DNA from: JABDPF01 sp037384065
GTDB lineage: Bacteria; Pseudomonadota; Gammaproteobacteria; Xanthomonadales; SZUA-36
Direction of reading: 5' to 3'
Assembly (NCBI GenBank): GCA_037384065.1
Contig: JARROJ010000007.1
Coordinates: 5,762 to 69,761, forward strand
DNA: 64,000 nucleotides
The notes beneath the pieces are model-generated. The model was not told where the DNA came from and searched no databases. It saw only the letters and a program-made list of their open reading frames with translations. Within the stretch, counting starts at the first letter, position 1. Each line of letters begins with the position of its first letter. Below are positions 24,912-34,186 of the stretch, in pieces. The position numbers were made by a program, and so were the translations under genes.

Positions 24912-25900
24912 TCGGCGACCTGCCCGGGCCGGTCGACGCCGTGGAGCGCCAGGTGGCGCAGGGCGGCGGCGCGGTGAGCGCTGCCGTTGTTCGGCGCCAG
25001 TTCAACCCCCGGCAGGCGCAGGCCGTAAAGCCGGCCGTCGGCATCGCAGGCGCAGAGCCGCCCGGTCATTCGCGCGAGTCGCTGCTCGGTGTCCAGGCCC
25101 GCGTAATCGTCCCAGTCTATCCAGACCTTGCTGGCGACCGGATCGGCGTACTGCTTCGACCAGAGGCCCTGTTCCCGGGCATACTGCTTCCAGGCCACGT
25201 GGCGCAGCGATTCCCCGGTCACGTAGGTCTTCAGGCCGACATAGTCCTCGGACCCGGTCGAGCCCGTGAAATGGCCCTCGCCCCGACCGCCACGTTGCGC
25301 CGGTCGGGTCGCGTCCCGCACCGGGGCGGGGTACACGACGGCCTCGAAGCGGAACCGGACGTGGCTCCAGACACGCATCAGGCCCACCGGGTAAACGCTC
25401 TCGACCGTCAGCATTCCCGGTTCCAGGAAGCCCCGGCGCCGGGTCGGCGCCAGCACGGTGACGAAGGTATCCCCGGCCTTGTCGAGGTCGACCATGACGG
25501 GCTCGCCGCCCGCGAAACACAAGGTAATCCCCTCGCGGCGCCGGGCCGTGGATTGGCTCAAACACAGCTCGACCGCCGCCGCGTCGCCCTTGAACACCGA
25601 TTCGGCGCGCACCGGTTTGATGCGCAGTCCGGACAGCGTGCCATGGGTAACGTGGATACTGACGATCCACAGGGCCAGCAGCAGGAAACAGAGAATGAAA
25701 ACGAGGTTGTTTTCGAAGTTCGTGCCCAGCCACCAGAGTGCGAAAATCAGGACCAGGAAACCGAACCCGGCGCGCGACGGCAGAATGTAGAGGCGGCGAT
25801 GGTCCAGCCGGCAGGCGTCGACGAGCGGCGTGCGGCGCTCGACCCAGCGCCGAAAAGTGCGCCGGAACGACTGCCGGATTCGCGTCAACGGATTCCGCAC
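24908..25900 (-). CDS. DUF58 domain-containing membrane protein
   Basis: 330 residues. A basic N-terminus is followed by a membrane hairpin (about 45-85) and the DUF58 domain (about 195-260), including GSEDYVGLKTYVTGESLRHV-type sequence, split around a conserved Arg-Tyr/Val-Thr-Gly core. DUF58 proteins act with MoxR ATPases, which may load metal or remodel a partner. It lies between moxR (13-bp gap) and tgpA (4-bp overlap), the conserved order of this system. The molecular function is unknown. Confidence 0.9.
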   Translation of the reverse strand: MRNPLTRIRQSFRRTFRRWVERRTPLVDACRLDHRRLYILPSRAGFGFLVLIFALWWLGTNFENNLVFILCFLLLALWIVSIHVTHGTLSGLRIKPVRAESVFKGDAAAVELCLSQSTARRREGITLCFAGGEPVMVDLDKAGDTFVTVLAPTRRRGFLEPGMLTVESVYPVGLMRVWSHVRFRFEAVVYPAPVRDATRPAQRGGRGEGHFTGSTGSEDYVGLKTYVTGESLRHVAWKQYAREQGLWSKQYADPVASKVWIDWDDYAGLDTEQRLARMTGRLCACDADGRLYGLRLPGVELAPNNGSAHRAAALRHLALHGVDRPGQVAE

Positions 25901-25913
25901 CGATGCCCTCCGG

Positions 25914-26840
25914 TCAAATCACATCGACGGCGTCGAGTACTTTTTCGACGAGCACCCGGCTGCCGCTGTCGTGGCCGCGGCCGGTGCCCTGCAGGCGGTG
26001 ATTGGCGACGGCCGGGAATACGGCCTGGATGTCCTCGGGAATGACGAACGAGCGCCCTTCGAGCAGCGCGATGGCCTTGGCCGATTGCAGGATGGCCAGC
26101 GCCGCCCGCGGCGACAGGCCGAATTCGAACAGTTCGCTGGTGCGCGTGTGCTGGATCAGGCGCAACAGATAGTCCACCACGGGCTCGGCGGCGCTGACGG
26201 CGTCGACCTCGTCCTGCAGGGCCAACAGTTCGTCGACGGTCAGTTGTGGCTCCAGGTCGCGCAAGCGGGTCCGCGGATCACCGCCGGTCAGGATCGCTTT
26301 TTCAGACGCGAGGTCGGGATAGCCGAGCGACATCCGCATCAGGAAGCGATCGAGTTGCGACTCCGGCAGCGGAAAGGTGCCGGAATACTGGGCCGGGTTC
26401 TGGGTCGCGATGACGAAGAACGGCCGGGGAAGGTCGCGGGTTTCGCCTTCCACCGTGACCTGGCCCTCGGCCATCGCCTCCAGCAGCGCGCTCTGGGTCT
26501 TGGGCGTCGTGCGATTGATTTCGTCGGCCAGGAGCAATTGGCAGAACACCGGTCCCGGGTGGAACTGGAACGCCGCCGCCGGCTTGTCGTACACGGAGAC
26601 GCCGACGATATCGGCCGGCAGGAGGTCGCTGGTGAACTGGACGCGATTGAAGTCGAGCCCCAGGATCCGGGCCATCGCATTGGCCAGCGTGGTTTTTCCC
26701 ATCCCCGAGAGATCTTCGATCAGGAGGTGGCCCCGGGCGAGCAGACACGCCAGCGCGATGCGCACTTCCTGTTCCTTGCCGATCAGCACCGAACCGATCG
26801 AAGCGATGATCGCGTGCAGTTTATCCTTCGAATGAGTCAC
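25914..26840 (-). CDS. moxR: MoxR-family AAA+ ATPase
   Basis: 308 residues. AAA+ chaperone-like ATPase of the MoxR clade. The Walker A is LSGMGKTT (the usual Pro of GxPGxGKT is Ser here), the Walker B is LLADEINR with sensor 1 ATQNPAQ, and the arginine-rich LPESQLDRFLMR is typical of MoxR. A C-terminal helical lid (about 225-300) includes GLSPRAALAIL. It is the first gene of a moxR-DUF58-tgpA operon and is expected to act on the DUF58/TgpA membrane partners in the envelope. Confidence 0.93.
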   Translation of the reverse strand: MTHSKDKLHAIIASIGSVLIGKEQEVRIALACLLARGHLLIEDLSGMGKTTLANAMARILGLDFNRVQFTSDLLPADIVGVSVYDKPAAAFQFHPGPVFCQLLLADEINRTTPKTQSALLEAMAEGQVTVEGETRDLPRPFFVIATQNPAQYSGTFPLPESQLDRFLMRMSLGYPDLASEKAILTGGDPRTRLRDLEPQLTVDELLALQDEVDAVSAAEPVVDYLLRLIQHTRTSELFEFGLSPRAALAILQSAKAIALLEGRSFVIPEDIQAVFPAVANHRLQGTGRGHDSGSRVLVEKVLDAVDVI

Positions 26841-26949
26841 GTGCCGACCCCCCTGAGTGCGTAACCGTGAAACCGTGCATGATACAACGTGCGCGCCCGG
26901 TTGTTCGGCCGGAACGGGTCGATCGACCCGGCAAACGGCGAGCGGGTGC

Positions 26950-26955
26950 TATAGT
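26950..26955 (+). promoter_or_regulatory. Extended -10 box for the zincin gene
   Basis: TATAGT preceded by TG one base upstream (TGCTATAGT), 38 bp ahead of the ATG at 26993. No good -35 box is visible, consistent with an extended -10 promoter. Confidence 0.35.
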
Positions 26956-26992
26956 GACCGCCGGCCCGACTCGAGCGACAGCCCGCATTGCC

Positions 26993-27346
26993 ATGAAACC
27001 CGATGAATTCGACGATCTCGTGCACGCGGCCATGCGCGACCTGCCCGACTGGGTGCGGGAGGCGTTCGACAACATCGACGTGCAGATCAGCGAGGAGGCC
27101 GGCCCTGACCTCGACCCTGACGGGTCGGATCTGCTGGGCCTGTATCTCGGCGTGCCGCTGCCCGAGCGGGGCGTGGATTACGCGTTCGAGTTGCCCGACG
27201 TCATTCATATCTTCCGCAAGCCGCACCTGGAACTCGACCTGCCGCCCGACGAACTGCGCGATGAGATCGTCAAGACGCTGTTGCACGAAATCGCGCACTA
27301 CTTCGGAATCGAGGACGATTACCTCGACGAAATCGGCTGGGGCTGA
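26993..27346 (+). CDS. Metallopeptidase family protein (zincin-like, PF06262 type)
   Basis: 117 residues from the ATG at 26993; the longer upstream extension has non-coding composition and crosses the probable promoter. The protein is acidic with a C-terminal HExxH zinc motif (HEIAHYFGIEDD, about residues 99-110), the mark of this small zincin family. Residues 45-75 contain the family's LGLYLGVPLPER segment. There is no signal peptide, so it is probably cytoplasmic. Its peptidase activity and substrate are not established. Confidence 0.88.
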   Translation: MKPDEFDDLVHAAMRDLPDWVREAFDNIDVQISEEAGPDLDPDGSDLLGLYLGVPLPERGVDYAFELPDVIHIFRKPHLELDLPPDELRDEIVKTLLHEIAHYFGIEDDYLDEIGWG

Positions 27347-27371
27347 GTGCGTCGCCTCGCCGACGCGCCGA

Positions 27372-28460
27372 TCAATCGTCGTCGCCGTCGGAGGGCGTGG
27401 GCCGGATCAGGCCGTGCCGATCGACCCGGCGGCGCCACTTGCGCCGGGCCTCCTCGCGCAGGTCGGCCGCCTGGTCGAGTTCGTCGATGATTTCGGTGCC
27501 GAGCAGGGTTTCGACCAGGTCCTCCATCGTGACGATTCCGGCCATGCCGCCAAACTCGTCGATGACGAGCGCGATGTGTTCGCGCGTCTGCAGGAACCGA
27601 TCGAACATTTCCCGGATCGGAAACGTCTCGGGGACCGCCAGCATTTCGCGGCGGATGCTGCCGACGGTTTCGTCGCCGCGGCCCTGCAACAGGCGCGTGA
27701 GCAGCGTGCCCTTCAGAACGTAACCGGTGACGTGATCCGGGTTGTCGTCGCGAAACAGCGGAATCCGGGAGTAGGGCAGGTCTGGGTGCAGCTCATGGAA
27801 CGCGCTGATCGTCTGTGATTCCGGGGCCGCGGTGACCACGGTGCGCGGCGTCATGACCTCGCGCACCGGCGTTTCGCTGAGGCTCAGCAGGTTGCCGATG
27901 ATTTCGGATTCGCGCTGCTCGACATGGCCTTCCTCGACGCCGATCTCGACCATCGCGAGAAATTCCGAGTGCGAAAAAACGCTGTGCTTGGTATCCGGTT
28001 TGAGCCATTGCGTCAGGCTCTGGCTCAGCCAGACCAGCGGATACAGCAGGCGGATCACCAGCGCGACGGCATTGGCCGTGAACGGGGCCAGTTTCTGCCA
28101 GTACACGGCGCCCAGGGTCTTGGGAATGATTTCCGAAAGAATCAGGATGGCCAGCGTCATGACGGTCGGCACCAGGAGCGAGGTGATCATCGGATGCGCT
28201 TCGGACCAGATCAGCGTGGCCTGCGCGCCGACGCCGATCGCGCCGACGGTGTGCGCGATCGTGTTCAGGGTCAGGATCGCGGCCAGCGGCCGGTCGACAT
28301 TCTGCTTGAAGCGATGCAGTTGCCGCCCGGTGCGGCTTCCGTCCTGCATCTGGACCTGGGCGTAGCTTGGCGTGATGCTGAGCAGCGTGGCCTCCCACAG
28401 GGAGCACAGGAACGAGGCGATGATGGACAGCAGAAAAAAGGCGAGAAGCAGTGAAATCAT
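27372..28460 (-). CDS. CNNM-CBS domain membrane protein (HlyC/CorC-like)
   Basis: 362 residues. The CNNM/DUF21 domain has about four membrane helices (1-165) and a conserved EIIPKTLG segment. A CBS pair follows (about 200-320), opening with VMTPRT and containing LVIDEFGGMAGIVTMED. The CorC_HlyC C-terminal domain of classic family members is absent; the protein ends in an Arg-rich then acidic tail. Related proteins act in Mg2+/Co2+ handling, with CBS domains binding adenine nucleotides. It is convergent with the zincin gene and divergent from the Kef-type antiporter. Confidence 0.88.
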   Translation of the reverse strand: MISLLLAFFLLSIIASFLCSLWEATLLSITPSYAQVQMQDGSRTGRQLHRFKQNVDRPLAAILTLNTIAHTVGAIGVGAQATLIWSEAHPMITSLLVPTVMTLAILILSEIIPKTLGAVYWQKLAPFTANAVALVIRLLYPLVWLSQSLTQWLKPDTKHSVFSHSEFLAMVEIGVEEGHVEQRESEIIGNLLSLSETPVREVMTPRTVVTAAPESQTISAFHELHPDLPYSRIPLFRDDNPDHVTGYVLKGTLLTRLLQGRGDETVGSIRREMLAVPETFPIREMFDRFLQTREHIALVIDEFGGMAGIVTMEDLVETLLGTEIIDELDQAADLREEARRKWRRRVDRHGLIRPTPSDGDDD

Positions 28461-28606
28461 GGTCAGTCGGTTACCGTGGATTCAAACCGCATAACAGTGT
28501 GCAGGGGGCGCGGGGCTTTGGCCAGTCCCGCGCGCTCGACGGGACTGAACGGGGCGCGCCCGCATGCATTAGAATCGGCGCAAGGCAACGCATCGGAGCA
28601 AACCGC

Positions 28607-28651
28607 ATGAACCGCTTAGCCCGTCCCCGTCGCGTAACGGAACGGCCATGA
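28607..28651 (+). CDS. Possible 14-residue leader peptide ahead of the Kef-type gene
   Basis: An ATG at 28607 with a CGGAG ribosome site 8 nt upstream opens a 14-codon reading frame rich in Arg and Pro. Its stop overlaps the antiporter ATG (ATGA at 28648-28651). The layout would couple translation of the two. Too short to judge by composition; it may be chance. Confidence 0.3.
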   Translation: MNRLARPRRVTERP

Positions 28652-30273
28652 GCATCGACTGGATCGCCATCGCCCTGGGCGACGTCGCATGGATTACGCT
28701 CGCCTTCCTGATGGGGCTCGCAGCGCGGCTGATCGGCCTGCCGCCGATGATCGGCTTCCTGGCCACGGGGTTCCTGTTGAGCACCCAGGGGATCGTCACC
28801 GGCGAGCTCCTGCAAAAGCTCTCGGACCTCGGCATCACGCTGCTGTTGTTCTCGATCGGACTGAAACTGGACCTGCGCTCGCTCGCCCGGCCGCAGGTCT
28901 GGGGCGTCGCGAGCCTGCACATGGTCCTGATCACCCTGGGGTTCGGCGCGCTGCTGCTGGCCCTGGCCCTGGCCGGCGTGCCGCTGGCTTCCGGCCTCGC
29001 GCCCCATTCGGCGCTGCTCATCGCCTTTGCGCTGAGCTTTTCGAGCACGGTTTTCGTGGTCAAGCTGCTCGAAGACCGCGGCGAGATCAAGTCGCTGCAC
29101 GGACGCATTTCCATCGGCGTGCTGATCGTCCAGGATATCGCCGCCGTGCTCTTCCTGGCCGCATCGACCGCCCGCCTGCCGTCGATCTGGGCCGTCGCGG
29201 TGATCATCGGTCTGTTCGCGGCGCGCCGGGTCCTCTACGGCGTGCTGCAACGGGTCGGGCACGGCGAATTGCTGGTGCTGTACGGCATCATTCTCGCGCT
29301 GGGTGGCGCCGAAGTGTTTGAAATGGTCGGCCTCAAGGGCGACCTCGGGGCGCTGGTGCTCGGCACGCTGATTGCGGGGCACGCGCGTTCCGACGAGCTC
29401 AACAAGACGATGATGGGCTTCAAGGACCTGTTCCTGCTCGGGTTTTTCCTGTCCATCGGGGTCGGTGGCATACCGACCCTCGAAATGGCGGCGCTCGCGT
29501 TGCTGCTGGTGCCGCTGGTGTTGGTCAAGAGCGGGGTGTTCTTCGCGCTGTTCTCGCGGTTCCGCCTGCGCGCCCGCACCTCGCTGCTGGCCAGCCGCAA
29601 CCTGAGCCAGTACAGCGAGTTCGGCCTGATCGTGGTCGCCGTATCGGTGGCGAACGGCTGGCTTGCGGACGACTGGCTGCTGATCCTGTCGCTGGCCGTC
29701 ACGTTCTCGTTTATTTTCGCCGCGGTCGCCATTCGTCCGGGAGACCGGCTGTACAGCGACCGCCGCGCGTTCTGGCAGCGCTTCCAGGCCGCCGACCTGG
29801 CGGATGACGAGAAGCCCATCGACATCAGCGATGCGCACATCGTGATCGTCGGCATGGGCGGCGTCGGCAGCGGCGCCTACGATCACATGGAGGCGCGTTT
29901 TCCGGGACGGGTCGTCGGGGTGGACATCGCGCCCGAAACCGTTCGCCGGCAACGGGAGGCGGGGCGCAAGGCGTTGCTGGGCGATCCCACCGACGCGGAT
30001 TTCTGGGACCGGATCCATTTGCCCCGGGACATCGAGATGATCATGCTGACCCTGCCCAGGGTCACGACGTCGCTGGCCGTCCTGCGGCAGTTGCGCGCCT
30101 CGAATTACCGCGGGCCGGTATCGGCGATCGCCCGCTATCCCGACGAGATACCGCGCCTGGAGGAATGCGGCGCGTCACTGGTGTTCAACATCTACACGGA
30201 GGCCGGGACGGGCTTTGCCGAGCACGTCATGGAATCCACGACGCTGTGCGCGGATCTGGAGCGGAGCGTGTAG
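28648..30273 (+). CDS. Kef-type (CPA2) cation/proton antiporter with RCK/TrkA-N domain
   Basis: 541 residues. Twelve or so membrane helices (1-375) form the Na+/H+-exchanger fold of the CPA2 class, with FALSFSSTVFVVKLLEDRGE and a GVLIVQDIAAV helix that carries the conserved Gln-Asp. A cytoplasmic TrkA-N Rossmann domain (about 405-520) has the nucleotide loop GMGGVGS. There is no TrkA-C domain. Kef-type proteins usually export K+ in exchange for H+ under nucleotide or glutathione control; the ion here is not proven. It may be coupled to a small upstream ORF. Confidence 0.9.
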   Translation: MSIDWIAIALGDVAWITLAFLMGLAARLIGLPPMIGFLATGFLLSTQGIVTGELLQKLSDLGITLLLFSIGLKLDLRSLARPQVWGVASLHMVLITLGFGALLLALALAGVPLASGLAPHSALLIAFALSFSSTVFVVKLLEDRGEIKSLHGRISIGVLIVQDIAAVLFLAASTARLPSIWAVAVIIGLFAARRVLYGVLQRVGHGELLVLYGIILALGGAEVFEMVGLKGDLGALVLGTLIAGHARSDELNKTMMGFKDLFLLGFFLSIGVGGIPTLEMAALALLLVPLVLVKSGVFFALFSRFRLRARTSLLASRNLSQYSEFGLIVVAVSVANGWLADDWLLILSLAVTFSFIFAAVAIRPGDRLYSDRRAFWQRFQAADLADDEKPIDISDAHIVIVGMGGVGSGAYDHMEARFPGRVVGVDIAPETVRRQREAGRKALLGDPTDADFWDRIHLPRDIEMIMLTLPRVTTSLAVLRQLRASNYRGPVSAIARYPDEIPRLEECGASLVFNIYTEAGTGFAEHVMESTTLCADLERSV

Positions 30274-30401
30274 GAAATTTACCCGAGTGCCCGGCGGGCG
30301 GTCGAATCCGGCCGGAATCCCCGTTAAGATGAACCGGCACTCGAGAACGGTGCAAGGGGCTTGAAACATACTGTTCGAATTGGGGAAAAAAGGGGAAACA
30401 C

Positions 30402-31040
30402 ATGATCAGGGTTCTCGTGGTGGACGACCATGAACTCGTCCGAATCGGTCTGCGCCAGACATTGAGCGACTATCCGTCCATCCAGGTTGCAGGGGAGGCT
30501 ACGGACGGCGAAACAGCGCTCGTCATGAGTCGGAAACTGCGGCCGGACGTCGTCCTGCTGGATGTCGAGATGCCGGGCCTGTCCGGGTTCGAAGTGACCA
30601 GCCGCCTGCGACAGGCGTCGCCGGCGCCCGGCGTCATCATTCTTTCCGTGCATGAAAAACGGCCGTACCCCGAACGGTTGCTGGACGCCGGCGCCGCGGG
30701 TTACCTGACCAAGGGATGCCCGGCGACCGAACTCATCGATGCCATCCGCACGGTGGCGGCCGGTGGACGGCACATCGGTTCGCGGATCGCGCAGAAAATG
30801 GCGCTGGACCTGTTGCCCGGCGGCCGGGGCTCGCCGTTCGATGAACTGTCCACGCGGGAAATGGAGGTGATGCTGATGTTGGCGGATGGCAAGAAAATCG
30901 CCGAAATTGCACGGGTCATGCACCTGAGCCCCAAGACCGTCGCAACCTACAAATACCGGATTTTCGAGAAGCTGGATACCCGGAACGACGTGGCCATGAC
31001 CCGCATGGCGATGCGCTACGGCCTGGTGGCGGCGAACTGA
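30402..31040 (+). CDS. uvrY: LuxR-family response regulator, GacA/UvrY-like
   Basis: 212 residues. The receiver domain (1-120) has the acidic pair at Asp8-Asp9 and the phospho-acceptor Asp54 in VLLDVEMPG, and a Lys in LTKG. A C-terminal LuxR helix-turn-helix (about 145-205) carries the ELSTREMEVMLMLADG and LSPKTVATYKYRIFEKL segments of GacA/UvrY/SirA. This clade activates small RNAs that titrate CsrA. Its usual neighbours uvrC and pgsA are in this window but 13 kb away, at 44-46.7 kb. A GGGGAAA ribosome site precedes the ATG. Confidence 0.9.
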   Translation: MIRVLVVDDHELVRIGLRQTLSDYPSIQVAGEATDGETALVMSRKLRPDVVLLDVEMPGLSGFEVTSRLRQASPAPGVIILSVHEKRPYPERLLDAGAAGYLTKGCPATELIDAIRTVAAGGRHIGSRIAQKMALDLLPGGRGSPFDELSTREMEVMLMLADGKKIAEIARVMHLSPKTVATYKYRIFEKLDTRNDVAMTRMAMRYGLVAAN

Positions 31041-31042
31041 AA

Positions 31043-31070
31043 TCCGGGCCGCCCGGTCGGGCGGCCCGGA
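31043..31070. terminator. Strong GC hairpin between the GacA-like gene and rne
   Basis: A perfect 12-bp inverted repeat (TCCGGGCCGCCC / GGGCGGCCCGGA, 4-nt loop) lies between two convergent genes 39 bp apart. It lacks a T-run on either side, so it is likely a shared 3'-end stabiliser or Rho-assisted terminator rather than a classical one. Confidence 0.6.
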
Positions 31071-31079
31071 ATCGGATCA

Positions 31080-33857
31080 TCAGTCGGACGAGGGGCGTTC
31101 CTTTTCGCTCTTTTCGGACGGTTCCTTTTTCGAGCCGCCTTCGGATTTCGAACGGTCGCCGGCCGGTTTCAGGGTGTAGATGCCCTTGTCGTCGCGAACG
31201 ACCTCTACCGACGGTTTGCCCGCGCCGGAACCGCCGGGCGCGTTACCGGCCTCGGGTTTCGGTTTCGCGGGCTCGGGCCGGCTCGCGGTTTGGCCGCTGG
31301 AATCGGAGGCGGGCGGCCTGGTCGATTCATCGGGCCTGGTCTGATTAGCCGCGCGTTCAGCGGATCCGCTGTCGTCTGCCGGCCCGGTGTGCGCGGACGA
31401 GCGCTTCTCCGCGGGCGCGGTGGTCGATTTGCCCGTGTCGCCGGAGGTCGGTTTGCCCGTGTCGCCGGAGGCCGGTTTACCCGTGTCGCCGGAGGTCGGT
31501 CCGTCGCCGGTCCGGGCGGCGCTCTGCTCGCTCGGCGTTGAAGAGGAGACCATCGCCTTGTTGCTGGCGTCGGGCGCCTTGTCTCCGGCCGATGTGCCCG
31601 AGTCGCCCCTGTCGGCGGCAGGCTTGCCGCTGCGCTGATCGCCGCGTTGACCGGTGTCGCCGGCATCCGGACGTTGATCCGGTTTCGGCGCGTTCCGGTT
31701 GTCGCGCTGCCGGCTGCCGGCCGTCTGGTACGGCGAGCGACGGCGCCGGGACTTCTTCGGCTGCCCGCCCGTGGCGTCGTCTGACGAGCCCCTGGCCTGG
31801 TTGCCCTGGTCGCCGGCCTGCTTCGCGGTGTTCTGCTCGCCGTCCTGCTGCGGTTTCTGCTGCTGTTTCTGTGGCGCCTTCTTCTTGCCGGTTTTCTTGC
31901 CGGTCTTTTTGCCGGTCTTCTTGCGCGGCGCTTTTTTCTTTACCTGCTTGCCGCCGTCCGGACCGCCATCGGGAGAGCGGCTGGTCTTTTTCTTGCCGCC
32001 ACGGCGCTTCTTGCGGGTAGACGACCCGGCGGAATCCCGGCCATCGCCACTCTTTGCCGCCGGCGTGCCCTTCTTTGCCGCCGGTGCGACGCGCTCGGTC
32101 TGAGCCGCCTTGCTGGCGGCCTTCTTGCGCGCACCGCGCGCCTCACCGTCCTTTTCGTCGCGCTCGTCGTTGGCAAAGAAGCGTGCGAACAACTGGCTGA
32201 AGAACCCGGGCTTGGGCAGCGGCTCAGGCTCCGGGCTTTCCTCGCGAACGGGAACCGGTCGGCTCGGCGCCACGCGGCTGACCGCGGGTACCGGCGCTCC
32301 GGTCCCGGCCATTTGCGTTTCGCCACTGGCGACCAATTCGGGTTCGGGCTGGGTGACGCTCAGGTAGCTCGGGTCGGCGCTGACCTCGCTCTTGCGCAGG
32401 CGATGGATTTCGAACCGCGGGCGCTCCATGTACTCGTTGGCGATGATCAGGATCGGCACGCCGTGGCGCGACTCGATTTCCGCGACGGCCTTGCGCTTCT
32501 CGTTCAACAGGAAGTTGGCCACCGTCAGCGGCGCCTGCACCATGACCTGGCCCGTGAACTCCTTCATGCACTCTTCTTCGACCAGGCGCAGGATGGACAG
32601 CGCCAGCGATTCGACGCTTCGAATCGTGCCGTGGCCCTCACAACGCGGGCAGGGCTCCTGGCTGGATTCACCCAGCGACGGCCGCAGTCGCTGACGCGAC
32701 ATTTCGAGCAGACCGAAGCGCGAGATGCGGCCGGTCTGGACCCGGGCCTTGTCGATCTGCAGCGCGTGGCGCAGGCGTTCCTCGACGGCGCGCTGGTGCT
32801 TGCGGTCCATCATGTCGATGAAGTCGATGACGATCAGGCCGCCGAGATCGCGCAGGCGCAACTGGCGGGCGATTTCGTCCGCGGCCTCGAGATTGGTCTG
32901 GTACGCCGTGTCCTCGATGTCCGCGCCTTTCGTGGCGCGCGCCGAGTTGATGTCGATGGACAGCAGGGCCTCGGTGTGATCGATGACCAGGGCGCCGCCG
33001 GACGGCAGGTGCACCGTGCGCGCGAACGCGGATTCGATCTGGCTCTCGATCTGGAAGCGGTTGAACAGCGGCACGGCGTCGTCGTAGCGCTTCAACTTGC
33101 GGACGTTGTGCGGCATGACCTGTTGCACGAACTCGCGGGCGTCGTTCAGGACCTGCTCGTTGTCGATCAGGATTTCGCCGATGTCGCTGCGCAGGTGATC
33201 GCGCAACGCGCGAATGATCAGGTTGCTTTCCTGGTAGATCAGGAACGGCGCGGAGCGTTCCTCCGCGGCTTTCTCGATCGCACCCCAGAGTTGCAGCAGG
33301 TAATCGAGGTCCCATTGCAGCTCTTCGGCTTCGCGGCCCACGCCGGCGGTCCGCACGATGATGCCGACGTTGTCCGGTGTGATGACCTGCTGCAGTTGTT
33401 CGCGCAGTTCGGTGCGGTCGTCGCCGCTGATCCGGCGCGAGACGCCCCCGGCCTTGGGGTTGGTGGGCATCAGGACCAGGTAGCGACCGGCGAGCGAGAT
33501 GTACGTCGTCAGGGCGGCGCCCTTGTTGCCGCGCTCCTCTTTCTCGACCTGGACAATGACTTCCTGGCCTTCCTTCATGACGTCCCGGATGGACGGCTTG
33601 CCTTCCTTCGTGGGCTGCCGGGCCCAGGCCTCGGGGCAGATCTCCTTGAACGGCAGGAAGCCGTGGCGGGTGGAGCCGAAATCGACGAAGCAGGCCTCAA
33701 GGGACGGTTCGATCCGGGTGATGCGGCCCTTGTAGACGTTGGCTTTTTTCTGTTCCTGGGAGGGGACTTCGATGTCCAGATCGATCAACAACTGGCCGTC
33801 AGCGACGGCGACACGCAACTCTTCTGGCTGAGTCGCGTTGATCAGCATTCTCTTCAT
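31080..33857 (-). CDS. rne: Ribonuclease E
   Basis: 925 residues from the ATG at 33857 (MKRMLINA, the standard RNase E start). The catalytic half (1-510) has the S1 domain with the YKGRITRIEPSLEACFVDFG segment, the 5'-sensor and RNase H-like parts, the DNase I-like domain, and the Zn-link Cys403-x2-Cys406, as in E. coli (404/407). The C-terminal half is disordered. An amphipathic helix at about 546-562 (GFFSQLFARFF) resembles the membrane-targeting segment A. Lys-rich RNA-binding tracts with a KKTG repeat follow, then a Ser/Asp/Gly repeat region, ending acidic. It is divergent from rluC, as in E. coli. Confidence 0.96.
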   Translation of the reverse strand: MKRMLINATQPEELRVAVADGQLLIDLDIEVPSQEQKKANVYKGRITRIEPSLEACFVDFGSTRHGFLPFKEICPEAWARQPTKEGKPSIRDVMKEGQEVIVQVEKEERGNKGAALTTYISLAGRYLVLMPTNPKAGGVSRRISGDDRTELREQLQQVITPDNVGIIVRTAGVGREAEELQWDLDYLLQLWGAIEKAAEERSAPFLIYQESNLIIRALRDHLRSDIGEILIDNEQVLNDAREFVQQVMPHNVRKLKRYDDAVPLFNRFQIESQIESAFARTVHLPSGGALVIDHTEALLSIDINSARATKGADIEDTAYQTNLEAADEIARQLRLRDLGGLIVIDFIDMMDRKHQRAVEERLRHALQIDKARVQTGRISRFGLLEMSRQRLRPSLGESSQEPCPRCEGHGTIRSVESLALSILRLVEEECMKEFTGQVMVQAPLTVANFLLNEKRKAVAEIESRHGVPILIIANEYMERPRFEIHRLRKSEVSADPSYLSVTQPEPELVASGETQMAGTGAPVPAVSRVAPSRPVPVREESPEPEPLPKPGFFSQLFARFFANDERDEKDGEARGARKKAASKAAQTERVAPAAKKGTPAAKSGDGRDSAGSSTRKKRRGGKKKTSRSPDGGPDGGKQVKKKAPRKKTGKKTGKKTGKKKAPQKQQQKPQQDGEQNTAKQAGDQGNQARGSSDDATGGQPKKSRRRRSPYQTAGSRQRDNRNAPKPDQRPDAGDTGQRGDQRSGKPAADRGDSGTSAGDKAPDASNKAMVSSSTPSEQSAARTGDGPTSGDTGKPASGDTGKPTSGDTGKSTTAPAEKRSSAHTGPADDSGSAERAANQTRPDESTRPPASDSSGQTASRPEPAKPKPEAGNAPGGSGAGKPSVEVVRDDKGIYTLKPAGDRSKSEGGSKKEPSEKSEKERPSSD
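31428..31499. repeat. 24-bp tandem repeat, three copies, within rne
   Basis: Three adjacent copies of a 24-bp unit (31428-31451, 31452-31475, 31476-31499) differ by one or two bases each. Each encodes 8 residues of a Ser-Gly-Asp-Thr-Gly-Lys-Pro type in the disordered tail of RNase E. Confidence 0.9.
31881..31925. repeat. 12-bp repeat encoding Lys-Lys-Thr-Gly in rne
   Basis: Imperfect 12-bp units encode KKTG about three times in the basic region of the RNase E tail. This is a slippage-prone low-complexity tract and a likely RNA-binding patch. Confidence 0.75.
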
Positions 33858-34180
33858 TGTATTGTTCCTCAGGCATCCTGGCCTGAACACGCACTACAGG
33901 CGGTGCCCCCGGGCGCCGCATTCACGTGATCCGTGCTCCCGGCCCTTCGTTCCGACAGGGGCCAGGCTTGCCATTTTCTGTTTTCGTTATGGCGGACCGA
34001 AACTCGGCCGCTCTCAAGGACGATCCGTCAGGACCGTCGCAGCAATTCAGTATCTGGAATCGCGACCCCGCGGTTCCCGATCGGGGAAATCCGTCGTCCG
34101 GGTTGGAATTCGGTGCGAAGCGCCCGGATTCGAGGGCCGGCCGCCGTGGTGTTCGAAGGCCGGCGCGCGGTATACCAGAA
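33858..34180 (-). promoter_or_regulatory. Long 5' untranslated leader of rne
   Basis: About 320 nt lie between the predicted start of transcription and the rne ATG. No convincing gene is present; short frames on both strands lack coding character. In E. coli the rne leader is 361 nt and folds into hairpins that RNase E itself cleaves, giving feedback control. The similar length, position and divergence from rluC suggest the same function, but I have not matched individual hairpins. Confidence 0.55.
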
Positions 34181-34186
34181 CGCTGT

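Noticed and set aside
31428..31499. CRISPR-like repeat
   Set aside because: The 24-bp units are in phase with the rne reading frame, have no spacers and encode a repeated peptide.
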